This document shows positions 25,975 to 35,615 of a stretch of 64,000 bases of DNA, in pieces. Each line of letters opens with the position of its first letter. Position 1 is the first letter of the stretch. The stretch is from assembly GCF_001456025.1 (NCBI RefSeq), contig NZ_LMTZ01000093.1, positions 77,158-141,157 of the forward strand, in the 5' to 3' direction. Origin of the DNA: Mastigocoleus testarum BC008 (GTDB taxonomy: Bacteria > Cyanobacteriota > Cyanobacteriia > Cyanobacteriales > Nostocaceae). The notes under the pieces are model-generated. The model did no database searches. It saw only the letters and a list, made by a program, of their open reading frames with translations, and had not been told where the DNA came from. A program made the translations under genes and the position numbers.

Positions 25975-27624
25975 ATGACAGGACAATTAATCGATAGAAA
26001 AGATAATCCACAAGCTTTCCCTAAACTGAGCGAAGATAAAATCTCAGAATTAGCAAAGTTTGCTGAATGTCAAAGCTTCAATGATGGAGAAACTTTGGTT
26101 AAAGCAGGGGAAAAAGAATTCGATTTTTATATTATAAAATCGGGAGAAGTCGAAGTTATCGACCGCTCCAGTGGAGAAGAAAAAACTATAGTAACTTTAG
26201 GTGCTAGGGAATTTGTTGGCGATTTAGCTAACATTAAAGGTAGTCCCGCTAGCGGTAATGTTGTTGTTAAAAATGCTTGCGAAGTTTATGCAATTTCACC
26301 GGATAAATTAAGAAGGATTTTAAACGAAAAATCCTGTCTGAGCGATTTAATTTTACAAACTTTTATTGCTCGCGCCCAAGCCCTTAGAGACTCGGACTAT
26401 ATAGGGTTACGCGTTGTCGGACCTACTAGCTGTAGCGAAACTTTCCGCATTCGAGATTTCCTAAGCAAAAACCACGTTGAATTTAGCTGGATTGATTTAG
26501 AAAAAGAACAAGAAGTTTCCGAAATACTTAACCATTTTGATGTCGGACGTGAAGAAACCCCCGTGGTAGTATACGGCGGTGAATGGATAATCAAAAATCC
26601 TTCCAATCGGAAAATGGCTGAATATCTCGGCATGAAAAAACCGATTGAGAATAAAGTATACGATTTAGCTGTAATTGGCGCGGGACCCGCAGGTTTAGCA
26701 GCAGCAGTTTACGGCTCTTCAGAAGGACTCGACACAATAATTTTAGAAAAAGAAGCTTTGGGAGGACAAGCCGGTTGTAGTTCTAAAATTGAGAATTATA
26801 CCGGGTTTCCTATGGGTTTATCGGGAAATGAACTGGCTTGTCGAGCCCAAATTCAAGCGCAGAAATTTGGCTCTCAATTTTCAGTTCCTTCTGAGGTGGT
26901 AAGTTTTGAAAAAAAAGACGAGTATTACACGCTTGAACTCGATAATGGAGAGCAAGTAAATACCCAATCGGTATTAATAGCAACCGGAGTTTCTTATCGC
27001 AGGCTTCCCGTTGATGGAATCGAAAGTTATGAAGGTACTGGAATTTATTACAGCGCGACAAAGGTAGAAGCTCAACTTTGTCAAGACTCTACAGTTATTA
27101 TTGTAGGTGGTGGTAATTCTGCGGGACAAGCGGCGGTATTTTTATCTGGATTCGCGAAGAAAGTCTTGATATTAATTCGCGGTGATAATTTAGCGAAAAA
27201 AATGTCTCAATATTTGTTGCAAAGGGTAGAACAAATAAAAAATATAGAAATTTTAACTAATACTGAAGTGACGGGGGTAAAAGGCGATGAAATGTTAAAC
27301 AAGGTCGAAATCACTAACAATCAAACACAAGATAAACAGGAAATCGGTGCTTGTTCTATGTTCATTTTCATCGGTTCAAAACCCCATACAAATTGGCTGC
27401 CAAAGGAAATAGAAACTGATGAGAAAGGATTTATTAAAACTGGCTTAGAGGTCAGAGATTCTCCCCATTGGACGGGAGAACGTCAGCCGTTTTTTCTCGA
27501 AACTAGTTGTGAGGGAATATTTGCAGCAGGGGATGTTCGTAGTGAGTCAATAAAACGGGTTGCTTCTGCTGTCGGTGAAGGTTCGATGGCGGTTAAATTT
27601 GTTCATAAAGTACTCAAGGAGTAA
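25975..27624 (+). CDS. CNBD / glutaredoxin-like / thioredoxin-reductase-like flavoprotein
   Basis: 549 aa, ATG 25975 with AGGAGA at 25961-25966. Three parts are visible. Residues 20-125 are a cyclic-nucleotide-binding-like domain (GEKEFDFYIIKSGEVEV and GARE-FVGD). Residues about 145-215 are a glutaredoxin/thioredoxin-like fold with a single Cys in PTSCSE and TPVVVY. From about 228 an FAD/NAD(P)H oxidoreductase of thioredoxin-reductase type follows, with GAGPAGLAAAVYG, GGQAG and IVGGGNSAGQAA and the C-terminal FAAGDVR. The redox CxxC of true thioredoxin reductases is absent; the region reads GIYYSATKVEA. Family known in cyanobacteria; substrate unknown. The start of the following glucosidase gene is 170 nt away on the same strand. 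Confidence 0.88.
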   Translation: MTGQLIDRKDNPQAFPKLSEDKISELAKFAECQSFNDGETLVKAGEKEFDFYIIKSGEVEVIDRSSGEEKTIVTLGAREFVGDLANIKGSPASGNVVVKNACEVYAISPDKLRRILNEKSCLSDLILQTFIARAQALRDSDYIGLRVVGPTSCSETFRIRDFLSKNHVEFSWIDLEKEQEVSEILNHFDVGREETPVVVYGGEWIIKNPSNRKMAEYLGMKKPIENKVYDLAVIGAGPAGLAAAVYGSSEGLDTIILEKEALGGQAGCSSKIENYTGFPMGLSGNELACRAQIQAQKFGSQFSVPSEVVSFEKKDEYYTLELDNGEQVNTQSVLIATGVSYRRLPVDGIESYEGTGIYYSATKVEAQLCQDSTVIIVGGGNSAGQAAVFLSGFAKKVLILIRGDNLAKKMSQYLLQRVEQIKNIEILTNTEVTGVKGDEMLNKVEITNNQTQDKQEIGACSMFIFIGSKPHTNWLPKEIETDEKGFIKTGLEVRDSPHWTGERQPFFLETSCEGIFAAGDVRSESIKRVASAVGEGSMAVKFVHKVLKE

Positions 27625-27793
27625 ATTTATCACAAGAAAAACTAATTGAGGTTTGGTGAAGGTTTAAAGCCTCTCATATCCGTTAGAATGCGTTCAAACG
27701 CTTTCCCCTTAATGCTTATACGCAATCACTATTTCTTGTTTGCTGTTCCCTTCACATTAAAAAATTTTTAATTGATTTTAAGGAGCAAGAATC

Positions 27794-30463
27794 ATGACCG
27801 CAGAAGCCCAAAGGCTAGAAGAAAACCGAGAACGTAAAGCTTATTGGACCCGTTGGGGTCCTTACGTCAGCGAAAGACAGTGGGGAACGGTTAGAGAAGA
27901 TTACAGTGAGGATGGCTCAGCTTGGGATTATTTTCCCCACAGTCAATCCTTATCTCGTGCTTACCGTTGGGGAGAAGATGGTATTGCAGGTATCTGCGAT
28001 AATCATCAGCATCTTTGCTTTGCTCTAGCTTTTTGGAACGAGCGAGACCCTATCATTAAAGAAAAAATGTTCGGTTTAACTGGTTCTCAGGGCAATCATG
28101 GGGAAGATGTTAAAGAGTATTACTTTTATCTCGATAATACTCCAACTCATTCTTACATGAAATATTTATATAAATATCCTCAAGGAGAATACCCTTATGC
28201 AGATTTAGTTGAAGAGAACCAACGCAGGGGCTTTAACGATCCAGAATACGAACTACTGGATACGGGAATTTTCGAGCGCGATCGCTATTTTGATATTTTT
28301 ATTGAATATGCTAAAAATACTGACGAAGATATTTTAATTAAAGTTACAGCACATAATCGCGGCGATGAAGAGAAACCACTGCATATATTGCCGACTCTAT
28401 GGTTTCGCAATACTTGGTCTTGGTATAAAGATGCAGAAAAACCTAAATTAAAAGTTAGTTCTCAGAAGGATAACTACAGCATTATTGAAGCATCGCACCA
28501 TACCTTGGGAGAAAGATGGCTGTATTGCAATAGTCACGATGGATTGTTATTTACTGAAAATGAAAGCAACACTGAATTACTATTCGGACAAAAAAACGTC
28601 TCACCCTATGTAAAAGACGGAATTAACAATTATGTCGTTAAGGGCGACAAAAATGCAGTCAACCCCGACAACATCGGTACTAAATTTACCGCACATTATC
28701 AATTATCTATTCCCCCAGGAGAAAGCCGCAGTATTGAATTAAGGCTATGTAATTTTGATTCTTTGCAAAATCCTTTTGCTGAGTTTGAGGACATCTTTGA
28801 GCAAAGAAAACAAGAAGCCAATGAATTCTACCATTGGATTAATCCCCACGAAATATCAGAAGACCGGCGCAGAGTACAGCGACAGGCTTTTGCAGGGATG
28901 TTATGGACCAAACAGTTTTATTATTATGTAATCGAAGATTGGTTACAGGGCGACCCCAGTACTGTTCCTCCACCAGAATCCCGTAAAAATGGCAGAAATT
29001 CAGAATGGAAGCATTTATTTAATGATGATATTATTTCCATGCCGGATAAATGGGAATATCCTTGGTATGCTGCTTGGGATTTAGCCTTTCATCTGATTCC
29101 TTTAGCTATAGTAGACCCCGACTACGCCAAACTACAATTATCTCGCCTAACTCGCGAATGGTACATGCATCCCAACGGACAAATACCTGCCTACGAATGG
29201 GCGTTTAGCGATGTAAATCCTCCCGTAGAGGCTTGGGCTGCATGGCAGATATATACTTTAGAGCAAAAGTTTTGGGGACGCAAAGATACAGAATTTTTAG
29301 AACGTATCTTCCAGAAGTTACTGCTAAACTTTACCTGGTGGGTTAACCGCGAAGATGCAGAAGGGAATAACGTTTTTGAAGGTGGTTTTCTGGGTTTAGA
29401 TAACATTGGGGTGTTTGATCGCAGTTCGGAATTACCTACAGGGGGACATCTAGAACAGGCAGATGCTACAAGCTGGATGGGAATGTACTGTTTGGGAATG
29501 CTACATATTGCCCTAGAACTAGCACAGGAACGTCCCCCTTATGAAGATGTTGCAAGTAAATTCTTCGAACATTTTCTGTATATCGCTGATGCGATGAATC
29601 ATATTGGCGATGGTTTTGCTCTTTGGGATGAAGAAGATGGTTTTTATTACGATGCAATTAACTTCCCCGACGGCGAGCGACATTTATTAAAAGTGCGATC
29701 GCTAGTTGGTTTAATTCCTCTGTTGGGAGTTAACGTTATCAAACCAGAAACCATTAAAAACTTACCAGGATTTAAAAAACGCTTGGAATGGTTTATTGAT
29801 AATCGTCCCGATCTTAAAAAGAATGTCGCCTGTATGGTTACAGAGGGAATGGGTGCAAAAAGATTATTAGCTTTATGTTATGCCACACCCAGAAATGACG
29901 GCAAACCTAATAAATTACAACGTCTTCTTTCCTATATGTTTGATGAAGCCGAGTTTTTGAGTCCCTATGGTATCCGTTCGGTTTCTAAATATCACGAGCA
30001 TAATCCTTTTGTTATGCACGTCAACGGTAATGAGTATCGAGTAGAATATCAACCAGCCGAATCCACTTCAGGAATGTTTGGTGGTAACTCAAACTGGCGC
30101 GGTCCGGTTTGGTTTCCCATTAATTATCTGTTATTGGAAGCTTTGCAAAACTTCCACGAATATCTAGGAGATGATTTTAAAGTTGAATTTCCTACAGGTT
30201 CGGGTAATTACGAAAATCTCGACAAAATCATTGTCGAACTTTCTGGGCGGATGACCAATATCTTTTTAAGAGATGATGCGGGTAAGCGTCCCGTATTTGG
30301 TGGTACAGAGAAATTTCAAAACGATCCGCACTGGCGCGACTATATTTACTTCCACGAATATTTTCACGGCGATAACGGTGCGGGTTTGGGTGCATCCCAT
30401 CAAACAGGTTGGACGGGGGTTGTGGCTTACTTGATTCAGTTATGTGCGGAGAGTAAGCTGTAA
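27794..30463 (+). CDS. GH63/MGH1-type glycoside hydrolase (glucosidase-like)
   Basis: 889 aa, cytoplasmic, no signal peptide; start ATG 27794 with AAGGAGC upstream. The N-terminal 330 residues are a beta-rich domain with ERQWGTVREDYS and WGEDGIAG. The C-terminal part (about 345-889) is an alpha/alpha toroid with KWEYPWYAAWDLAFH, GNSNWRGPVWFPINY and GDNGAGLGASHQTGWTG, as in bacterial GH63/mannosylglycerate-hydrolase-like enzymes. It likely cuts alpha-glucosidic linkages of small glucosides or compatible solutes; the exact substrate cannot be read from sequence. It follows the CNBD flavoprotein on the same strand. Confidence 0.87.
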   Translation: MTAEAQRLEENRERKAYWTRWGPYVSERQWGTVREDYSEDGSAWDYFPHSQSLSRAYRWGEDGIAGICDNHQHLCFALAFWNERDPIIKEKMFGLTGSQGNHGEDVKEYYFYLDNTPTHSYMKYLYKYPQGEYPYADLVEENQRRGFNDPEYELLDTGIFERDRYFDIFIEYAKNTDEDILIKVTAHNRGDEEKPLHILPTLWFRNTWSWYKDAEKPKLKVSSQKDNYSIIEASHHTLGERWLYCNSHDGLLFTENESNTELLFGQKNVSPYVKDGINNYVVKGDKNAVNPDNIGTKFTAHYQLSIPPGESRSIELRLCNFDSLQNPFAEFEDIFEQRKQEANEFYHWINPHEISEDRRRVQRQAFAGMLWTKQFYYYVIEDWLQGDPSTVPPPESRKNGRNSEWKHLFNDDIISMPDKWEYPWYAAWDLAFHLIPLAIVDPDYAKLQLSRLTREWYMHPNGQIPAYEWAFSDVNPPVEAWAAWQIYTLEQKFWGRKDTEFLERIFQKLLLNFTWWVNREDAEGNNVFEGGFLGLDNIGVFDRSSELPTGGHLEQADATSWMGMYCLGMLHIALELAQERPPYEDVASKFFEHFLYIADAMNHIGDGFALWDEEDGFYYDAINFPDGERHLLKVRSLVGLIPLLGVNVIKPETIKNLPGFKKRLEWFIDNRPDLKKNVACMVTEGMGAKRLLALCYATPRNDGKPNKLQRLLSYMFDEAEFLSPYGIRSVSKYHEHNPFVMHVNGNEYRVEYQPAESTSGMFGGNSNWRGPVWFPINYLLLEALQNFHEYLGDDFKVEFPTGSGNYENLDKIIVELSGRMTNIFLRDDAGKRPVFGGTEKFQNDPHWRDYIYFHEYFHGDNGAGLGASHQTGWTGVVAYLIQLCAESKL

Positions 30464-31054
30464 AATAAGTCACACTGTATCCGCTTAATTACTCTTCATT
30501 AAATGTGCAGGGGGGAAGGGAGTAGCAGTGTGACCCAGCGATGACGCAAGTCGCCATTCGCCTGCGGTGCAGCCACCCCGCAAGATGGGAATGCGCACTG
30601 GTACCAAATCCGATTTTTAAAACCCCTTTATATTCTTTGGGATTTCCCCCCACACTTCCCACACCTCCCATACTTCCCTCTCTCATTCTCAAAAGGGGTA
30701 ATTAACCCGGACGTAGTATGAGAGAGGGTGCAGGGGGAGAAAGAGTTTTCGGTTTTTCCACTCATTGATACTTCAGTTTGGTTATTAGCATTAAGATAAC
30801 AGCATCCTAGGCTCCACTTCCAATACTCTATTCCTTGATGGAGACAAAGAGATTATTCCAAAACTATTACCTTTGTTATTCCAAAACTAATACCTTTGTT
30901 AGAGTTAGCAAATCCTAAGTAATTGATAAAAACCAATATAGAGACAACCCTCTGGGTAACCTCCACAAAGCTAGCCTCAAGTAGCAAGTACTGAGCAGCA
31001 AACATCCAGTAATAAAATAAACTCTACCTTTTTGCTAATTAGGCAAAGAAAATA
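30464..31054. other. 590-nt intergenic region with a GC-rich block
   Basis: Bases 30505-30610 are GC-rich against an AT-rich background (CGCCTGCGGTGCAGCC, GCGCACTGGTACC), a block type dispersed between cyanobacterial genes. Two short repeats (TTATTCCAAAACTA) occur at 30853 and 30879. No gene or riboswitch recognised. Confidence 0.45.
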
Positions 31055-31522
31055 ATGAGCGATACTAAAGAAGAATCTAACCCGCCAAAGTTTATTTATT
31101 GGCACGTTTGGACAGATGATGATGGTGTCAGTCACCAAACTCGGTGCGAATTAACTAATTTTGAAAAAGAAAGCATGGGAGGGGATGCTGCACCCCAGTG
31201 GAATAACCGTTTACTTACTTCTGAATCTAAAATTGTTTTTGCCGAATTGCCGGTAGGATGGGTGGGAGAATGGCATGAAAATCCTCAACCCCAATGGATT
31301 ATACCCCTATCAGGTAAATGGTTTGTAGAAACAATGGATGGTATACGGGTAGAGATGGGTGCGGGTGAGATTTCTTTTGGTGGAGATCAAAATACTCAAC
31401 CCAACGCCGAAGGAAATCAAGGACATCTTTCTGGTACCGTGGGAGATGAGCCGGCAAAACTGATGATTATCCAGTTAGAGGGCGGTCGCTACGTGGAATT
31501 GCGACCAGGAGATTTTTCCTAG
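31055..31522 (+). CDS. Cupin-fold protein
   Basis: 155 aa, cytoplasmic. A single cupin barrel is suggested by WHENPQPQWIIPLSGKW (motif 1-like, about residues 73-89) and GAGEISFGGD (motif 2-like). Only part of the metal-binding His/Glu set of classical cupins is present, so it may bind a ligand rather than act as a metalloenzyme. It is 46 nt before the SMP-30 gene and on the same strand, so they are probably co-transcribed and act on related small sugar or organic acid compounds; this is inferred. Confidence 0.75.
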   Translation: MSDTKEESNPPKFIYWHVWTDDDGVSHQTRCELTNFEKESMGGDAAPQWNNRLLTSESKIVFAELPVGWVGEWHENPQPQWIIPLSGKWFVETMDGIRVEMGAGEISFGGDQNTQPNAEGNQGHLSGTVGDEPAKLMIIQLEGGRYVELRPGDFS

Positions 31523-31568
31523 CTTGAACTATATGACCCCTCATGAAAAATAATCGTACGTGTTTACT

Positions 31569-32465
31569 ATGGCACAGGTAATTGCAGTCTATGACCAACG
31601 CATGCATTCTTTAATCTCGGTTGACGCGAAACTAGAGAAAATTGCTGACGGTGCAAAACATAGCGAAGGACCCGTTTATTTTCCTGAAGATGATAGCGTT
31701 ATTTGGAGCGATGTTACTGGTAATCGCTTGTTTCACTGGAGTGCCGAAGATGGAGTTAGTATAATTCGCGAGCCATCTCACTATCAAAATGGTAATTATC
31801 GCGACTTAGAAGGACGTTTGGTTGCATGTTCCCACGGTCAAAGAGCAATTATCAGAAGAGAAAAAAATGGTGAATGGGTTGTATTAGTAGACCGCTATCA
31901 AAATTATCGTTTAAATAGTCCTAACGATTTAGTTGTGAAAAGCGACGGTACAATCTGGTTTACCGACCCACCTTTTGGACTTACTCAACCTGGCGAAGGA
32001 TATGGTGGACAACAGGAACAAGCGGGTAGTTTTATCTATCGTTTTAACCCCAAAACGAGAGAGATAGACGCAGTTATCAAAGAAATGGAACGACCTAACG
32101 GACTTGCTTTTAGTCCAGATGAAAGTATTTTATATGTTTCGGATACTTCTGAAGTTAATTATCCCCAAGGTCATCATTACATTCGTGCTTACGACTTAGT
32201 AAATGAAAAGCAGGTAAAAAATAGTCGGGTATTTGCTGTTATCAAACCCGGACAACCCGATGGATTGAAGGTGGATAATTTTGGTAATATTTTTACCAGT
32301 TCTGCCGATAGTATACAAGTATATGCTCCTGATCGTACTTGTTTAGGTAAGATTTTTGTACCAGAAGTTTGTGCTAATCTTACCTTCGGTGGTAGGGATG
32401 GTAAAAGGCTTTTTATTACTGCAGGAAGTTCTCTGTATGCGATCAATTTAAAAAAGAATAAGTAA
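31569..32465 (+). CDS. SMP-30/gluconolactonase-type beta-propeller hydrolase
   Basis: 298 aa from ATG 31569 (a GTG at 31560 would add three residues; neither has a clear ribosome site). SMP-30/LRE hallmarks are SEGPVYF with the metal-binding Glu, SPNDLVVKSDGTIWFTDP with the Asn, PNGLAFSPDE with YVSDT for the Asp, and GQPDGLKVD. These enzymes open lactones such as gluconolactone using a divalent metal ion. It ends the run of sugar-related genes starting with the glucosidase. Confidence 0.9.
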   Translation: MAQVIAVYDQRMHSLISVDAKLEKIADGAKHSEGPVYFPEDDSVIWSDVTGNRLFHWSAEDGVSIIREPSHYQNGNYRDLEGRLVACSHGQRAIIRREKNGEWVVLVDRYQNYRLNSPNDLVVKSDGTIWFTDPPFGLTQPGEGYGGQQEQAGSFIYRFNPKTREIDAVIKEMERPNGLAFSPDESILYVSDTSEVNYPQGHHYIRAYDLVNEKQVKNSRVFAVIKPGQPDGLKVDNFGNIFTSSADSIQVYAPDRTCLGKIFVPEVCANLTFGGRDGKRLFITAGSSLYAINLKKNK

Positions 32466-33261
32466 TAGTGACTGCATACGAGTTTAACTTTCCCGCAAGT
32501 CTTTGTTTTTATCGATCTACTTATATATCAATAGAAATCATATTTGATTTGTGAGCAGATAAATCCTGTAAAGACCTTACAGAGCTTGTGACATCAGCGT
32601 TAGCATCTGCAAAGTTTTTACAATATTGCTCATCATAAATAATTTGGGATTACTAAATCTATTTAATTTATTAACATCACAACGAAATAAGTGACTGAAA
32701 TCCTCTGATAATTGCGATCTAAATCACAGTTGAATTCACAAAAATAATATTTATATCAACATTATTTAAATATTACATTAGCGATAAATTACTAACAGTA
32801 AAAAAAATAGTTTTTATCCGAAATAGGGAAAGAACAACCTGTAGATAAATTTGTTGTAAAAGAATAATGCAAACTTAGAAAAAAAAAGCAAATTCAGAAA
32901 AATAATTACCTCTACCTTTTGGTCTATATTTCTAGATAAACGCAATTTTGCATTACCTATCACTTTTCAACTGGTTGGAAATCAATTTTAATATTCAGTT
33001 ATACAAGCTAATTGGTATTGCCTAATCAAAATTTATGACCTCTGAAACTTTAATACTTAATGATTAACTGCGAACTAAACGACCTTAAAATACAACTTAA
33101 TCAGAGGATTTCAGAGGATTAAACGTAATATTTTTTGGACTATTACTCTTCATTGAAATAAGTAATATTTTCATGAAAGTGCATATCAGTTACCAGGTAT
33201 CTATTAATGGCATTAGTGTGTATCTCTTTGATTTTTTCGCTGCCCACACAGTATTAATTTT
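32466..33261. other. 800-nt AT-rich intergenic region
   Basis: No gene, repeat or hairpin of note. The string CAGAGGATTTCAGAGGATTAAA near 33101 contains a doubled CAGAGGATT close to the LuxR-type gene and could be a regulator site; this is weak. Confidence 0.35.
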
Positions 33262-33903
33262 ATGGTGAATGATATGATTAATGTCTCAAAGATATCAAAA
33301 GACATAACAAAAGAAAATTATTCTTCAGTCAAAATTGACAGTGTGAATTATCTAGAGACAGATTTTTTACAAAAGATAATTGAAAATTTGGCAGATGGGA
33401 TATTAATTTTGAGCAAAACTGGTAGTATACTTTATGCCAACAAAGATGCAGATCATATTTGCTATCAGTTAAATCAATTTTTAAACAGCAAAAACTTAAT
33501 TCCACCCAATATCTGGTATCTTTGCGAATCTTTAATTGAAAGTCACAGTTTGTTTCCCGATAAAAATCTTATTCTCTCAGATGAGATCAACATTGATAAA
33601 TCAACAATATTACGCATCAGAGTCAGATGGCTCAATTTAGATAAATTTAATAATTCATGCTTATTAGTTACAATTGAAAATAGATATGAATCCTTAAAAA
33701 ATGCAGCCCTTGCAGAAGTAAAACAATATGATTTAACTCAACGAGAAGGGGAAATTTGGTTATTACATCGAGCTAATTACACTTATAAGGAAATTGCCGA
33801 GCAACTTTACATAACTATAAACACTGTTAAAAAACATATGAAAAATATTCATGCTAAACGACAACATTTGTTCAATAGCATCCACGAACGGCATTTTTTC
33901 TAA
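33262..33903 (+). CDS. PAS-like plus LuxR-type HTH regulator
   Basis: 213 aa. Residues about 32-140 look like a PAS-type sensor (ENLADGILILSKTGSILYANKDA, read in two pieces). The C-terminal HTH (about 152-205) has LTQREGEIWLLHRANYTYKEIA, then LYITINTVKKHMKNI, the classical LuxR/GerE recognition helix. It is therefore a DNA-binding transcription regulator with an internal small-molecule or redox sensor; no receiver domain. No co-directional target gene is adjacent, and its regulon is unknown. Confidence 0.85.
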   Translation: MVNDMINVSKISKDITKENYSSVKIDSVNYLETDFLQKIIENLADGILILSKTGSILYANKDADHICYQLNQFLNSKNLIPPNIWYLCESLIESHSLFPDKNLILSDEINIDKSTILRIRVRWLNLDKFNNSCLLVTIENRYESLKNAALAEVKQYDLTQREGEIWLLHRANYTYKEIAEQLYITINTVKKHMKNIHAKRQHLFNSIHERHFF

Positions 33904-34099
33904 AAGGTTATATTTTTTTGGGATTTTGTAAAACTGTATTTACTCCTTTCAGAAGTTCTATATCAGAAACACGTGTAACTATGCACCATCTCAAGGATAG
34001 AAATTGTGAAGATTAACTTGTGAATGAGTTTATAATTTCTACCTTGAGATAGTGTCAGATTCGCAAATAATCTTAAGTAAGGATAGCGCTAGTCATAAA

Positions 34100-34309
34100 C
34101 TAATAAAAAACCTCATTTTCAATTCCACGCCACCATTCACCTAAATTCATTAAATCTTGGTAAATTTCTTCAAGTTGCTGTAAATATTCATCCTCAGAAA
34201 GTGTAGCTCGACGTTCCTGTAATTTTTTAAGTCTGAGTTGTACTAACAGCCAAGGTTTAGATATACCATTAGTTTCTTCTATGAATTGGGCTAGTTCTTT
34301 GCTATCCAT
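34100..34309 (-). CDS. Small hypothetical helical protein (69 aa)
   Basis: 69 aa, soluble, highly charged and helical (LKKLQERRATLSEDEYLQQLEEI in parts), ending in WWRGIENEVFY. ATG at 34309. Ordered composition and the WWRG motif suggest a real gene. I recognise no family; a role as a small antitoxin-like or adaptor protein cannot be supported. It lies alone between the LuxR gene and sodN. Confidence 0.55.
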   Translation of the reverse strand: MDSKELAQFIEETNGISKPWLLVQLRLKKLQERRATLSEDEYLQQLEEIYQDLMNLGEWWRGIENEVFY

Positions 34310-34627
34310 CTTTTTTATTTAACAAAGTATTAACATCTAGACTGTTCTCATATCACTATTAAATAGAAATACGATTAACAATAAAAGAGGGCTAACCGAT
34401 CGCTAATTAAATTTAGTTATTAACATCGAACTTTTTGTCGATCGCTGGTACTATCTATCCTTAGTCTCTGGAATTTATTTAGCCTTAGGCTGGGTTGCTA
34501 GGCAACCCGAATCACACTAAGCTATATGGGGTGAGGGGGGATACTGAGTTACGGTAAGCCCAAAGCTCCATCAACCCTGCACCAACCGTTCTATGCATCT
34601 TCAAAGATAAACAAATCCGTAAATACC
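34310..34627. promoter_or_regulatory. sodN upstream region with a GGGTTGC/GCAACCC palindrome
   Basis: The only structured motif is GGGTTGC (34492-34498) and GCAACCC (34502-34508), a 7-bp inverted repeat with a 3-nt centre, about 120 nt before sodN. It could be an operator for a metal- or redox-responsive regulator or an mRNA hairpin; unproven. Confidence 0.35.
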
Positions 34628-35101
34628 ATGTTCAAGAAAATTGCTACCAGATTAAAAGATTGGTTCCCCGCACAAGAAGTACACGCTCACTGTGATGGTC
34701 CCTGCGGTGTTTACGATCCTGCTTCTGCAAGAATTACAGCTGAAGCAGTCCTCTCAATGACTAAAAAAATTTTAGCTCTGGAAGTTCCTGCAAGCGGCGA
34801 TACCGCAGCAATGGTTGCTTACAACAATACTTTGTCTCGCTACATTGCAATTAAGGAAGAACAAGCTCAAAAAACCAAAGATGATTTACTAATTTTGTGG
34901 ACTGATTATTTCAAACCAGTACATTTAGAAAAATACCCCGACCTACACGATACTTTCTGGAAAGCTGCAAAACTTTGCTCTGCTTGTAAAGTAGAAGTAA
35001 GTCAACAACATGCAGAAGAACTCATGGCTGCTGTTGAAAAAATCCACAATATGTTCTGGGCTACCAAAGACCGTAACGTTGCTTGGTACAAAGCTAGCTA
35101 G
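34628..35101 (+). CDS. sodN: Nickel superoxide dismutase
   Basis: 157 aa. The nickel hook HCDGPCGVYDP starts at His21; Cys22 and Cys26 plus the free amine of His21 bind Ni. Residues 1-20 are a propeptide that must be removed to expose His21, giving a 137-aa four-helix subunit of the usual hexameric enzyme. It removes superoxide in the cytoplasm. The gene directly downstream encodes the processing protease, as in other sodN loci. Using Ni in place of Fe/Mn SOD is common in marine cyanobacteria, which hints at but does not prove a marine or low-iron habitat. Confidence 0.97.
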   Translation: MFKKIATRLKDWFPAQEVHAHCDGPCGVYDPASARITAEAVLSMTKKILALEVPASGDTAAMVAYNNTLSRYIAIKEEQAQKTKDDLLILWTDYFKPVHLEKYPDLHDTFWKAAKLCSACKVEVSQQHAEELMAAVEKIHNMFWATKDRNVAWYKAS

Positions 35102-35186
35102 AGCACAGTTAAGAAAATCTAGTAGTTTGAGGCTAATATAGTAAATTATTGTTTCGATTAAGCTATTTTATTGGTGTAAATAGGGG

Positions 35187-35531
35187 ATGAAAGAGGAATT
35201 AGCAGTTGCAAACAAATTATTACTGCTAATACTGGGAAAGCGAAAGCGACTACGAGTAACTGGTCCCTCCATGATTCCTCTACTCCAACCCGGAGAAGAA
35301 ATTTTATTCGATCCCAAAGCTTATCGACATTCATTTCCTCTTATTGGTGATGTTGTTGTTGCACAACATCCGTACCAAGGAAAGCAAATAGTGAAGCGAG
35401 TGGCTTTGGTACTTGAAGATGGTTCTTGCTTTCTCGAAGGCGACAACCCCAATGCAAGTACCGATAGCCGCTCTTATGGTTTTATACCCTTAAGCAAAAT
35501 TATCGGTCGCGTAACCTGTAAGTTTCCTTAG
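35187..35531 (+). CDS. sodX: Ni-SOD maturation protease (S26 type)
   Basis: 114 aa. Signal-peptidase-like Ser/Lys dyad: Ser28 in TGPSMIPLL and Lys70 in QIVKRV, plus the conserved GDNPNASTDSRSYG box. Proteins of this size beside sodN cleave the Ni-SOD propeptide before the first His. There is no membrane anchor of the length found in LepB; an N-terminal hydrophobic patch (LLLLILG) is short. It starts 85 nt after sodN on the same strand and is probably co-transcribed. Confidence 0.93.
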   Translation: MKEELAVANKLLLLILGKRKRLRVTGPSMIPLLQPGEEILFDPKAYRHSFPLIGDVVVAQHPYQGKQIVKRVALVLEDGSCFLEGDNPNASTDSRSYGFIPLSKIIGRVTCKFP

Positions 35532-35556
35532 CAGGGGATTTGTGATAGCACTGCGT

Positions 35557-35608
35557 CCCCAATCGCCAATCCCCAGTCGCCAGTCCCTAGTCGCCAATCC
35601 CCAATCCC
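35557..35608. repeat. STRR-like heptamer array CCAATCG/CCAATCC/CCAGTCG
   Basis: About seven 7-bp units (CCCCAAT, CGCCAAT, CCCCAGT, CGCCAGT and variants) between the convergent ends of sodX and the TamB gene. Confidence 0.8.
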
Positions 35609-35615
35609 CTCCCAC

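Noticed and set aside
30489..30692. 67-aa frame after the glucosidase gene
   Set aside because: It covers a GC-rich intergenic block with low-complexity Gly-rich translation and no start signal.
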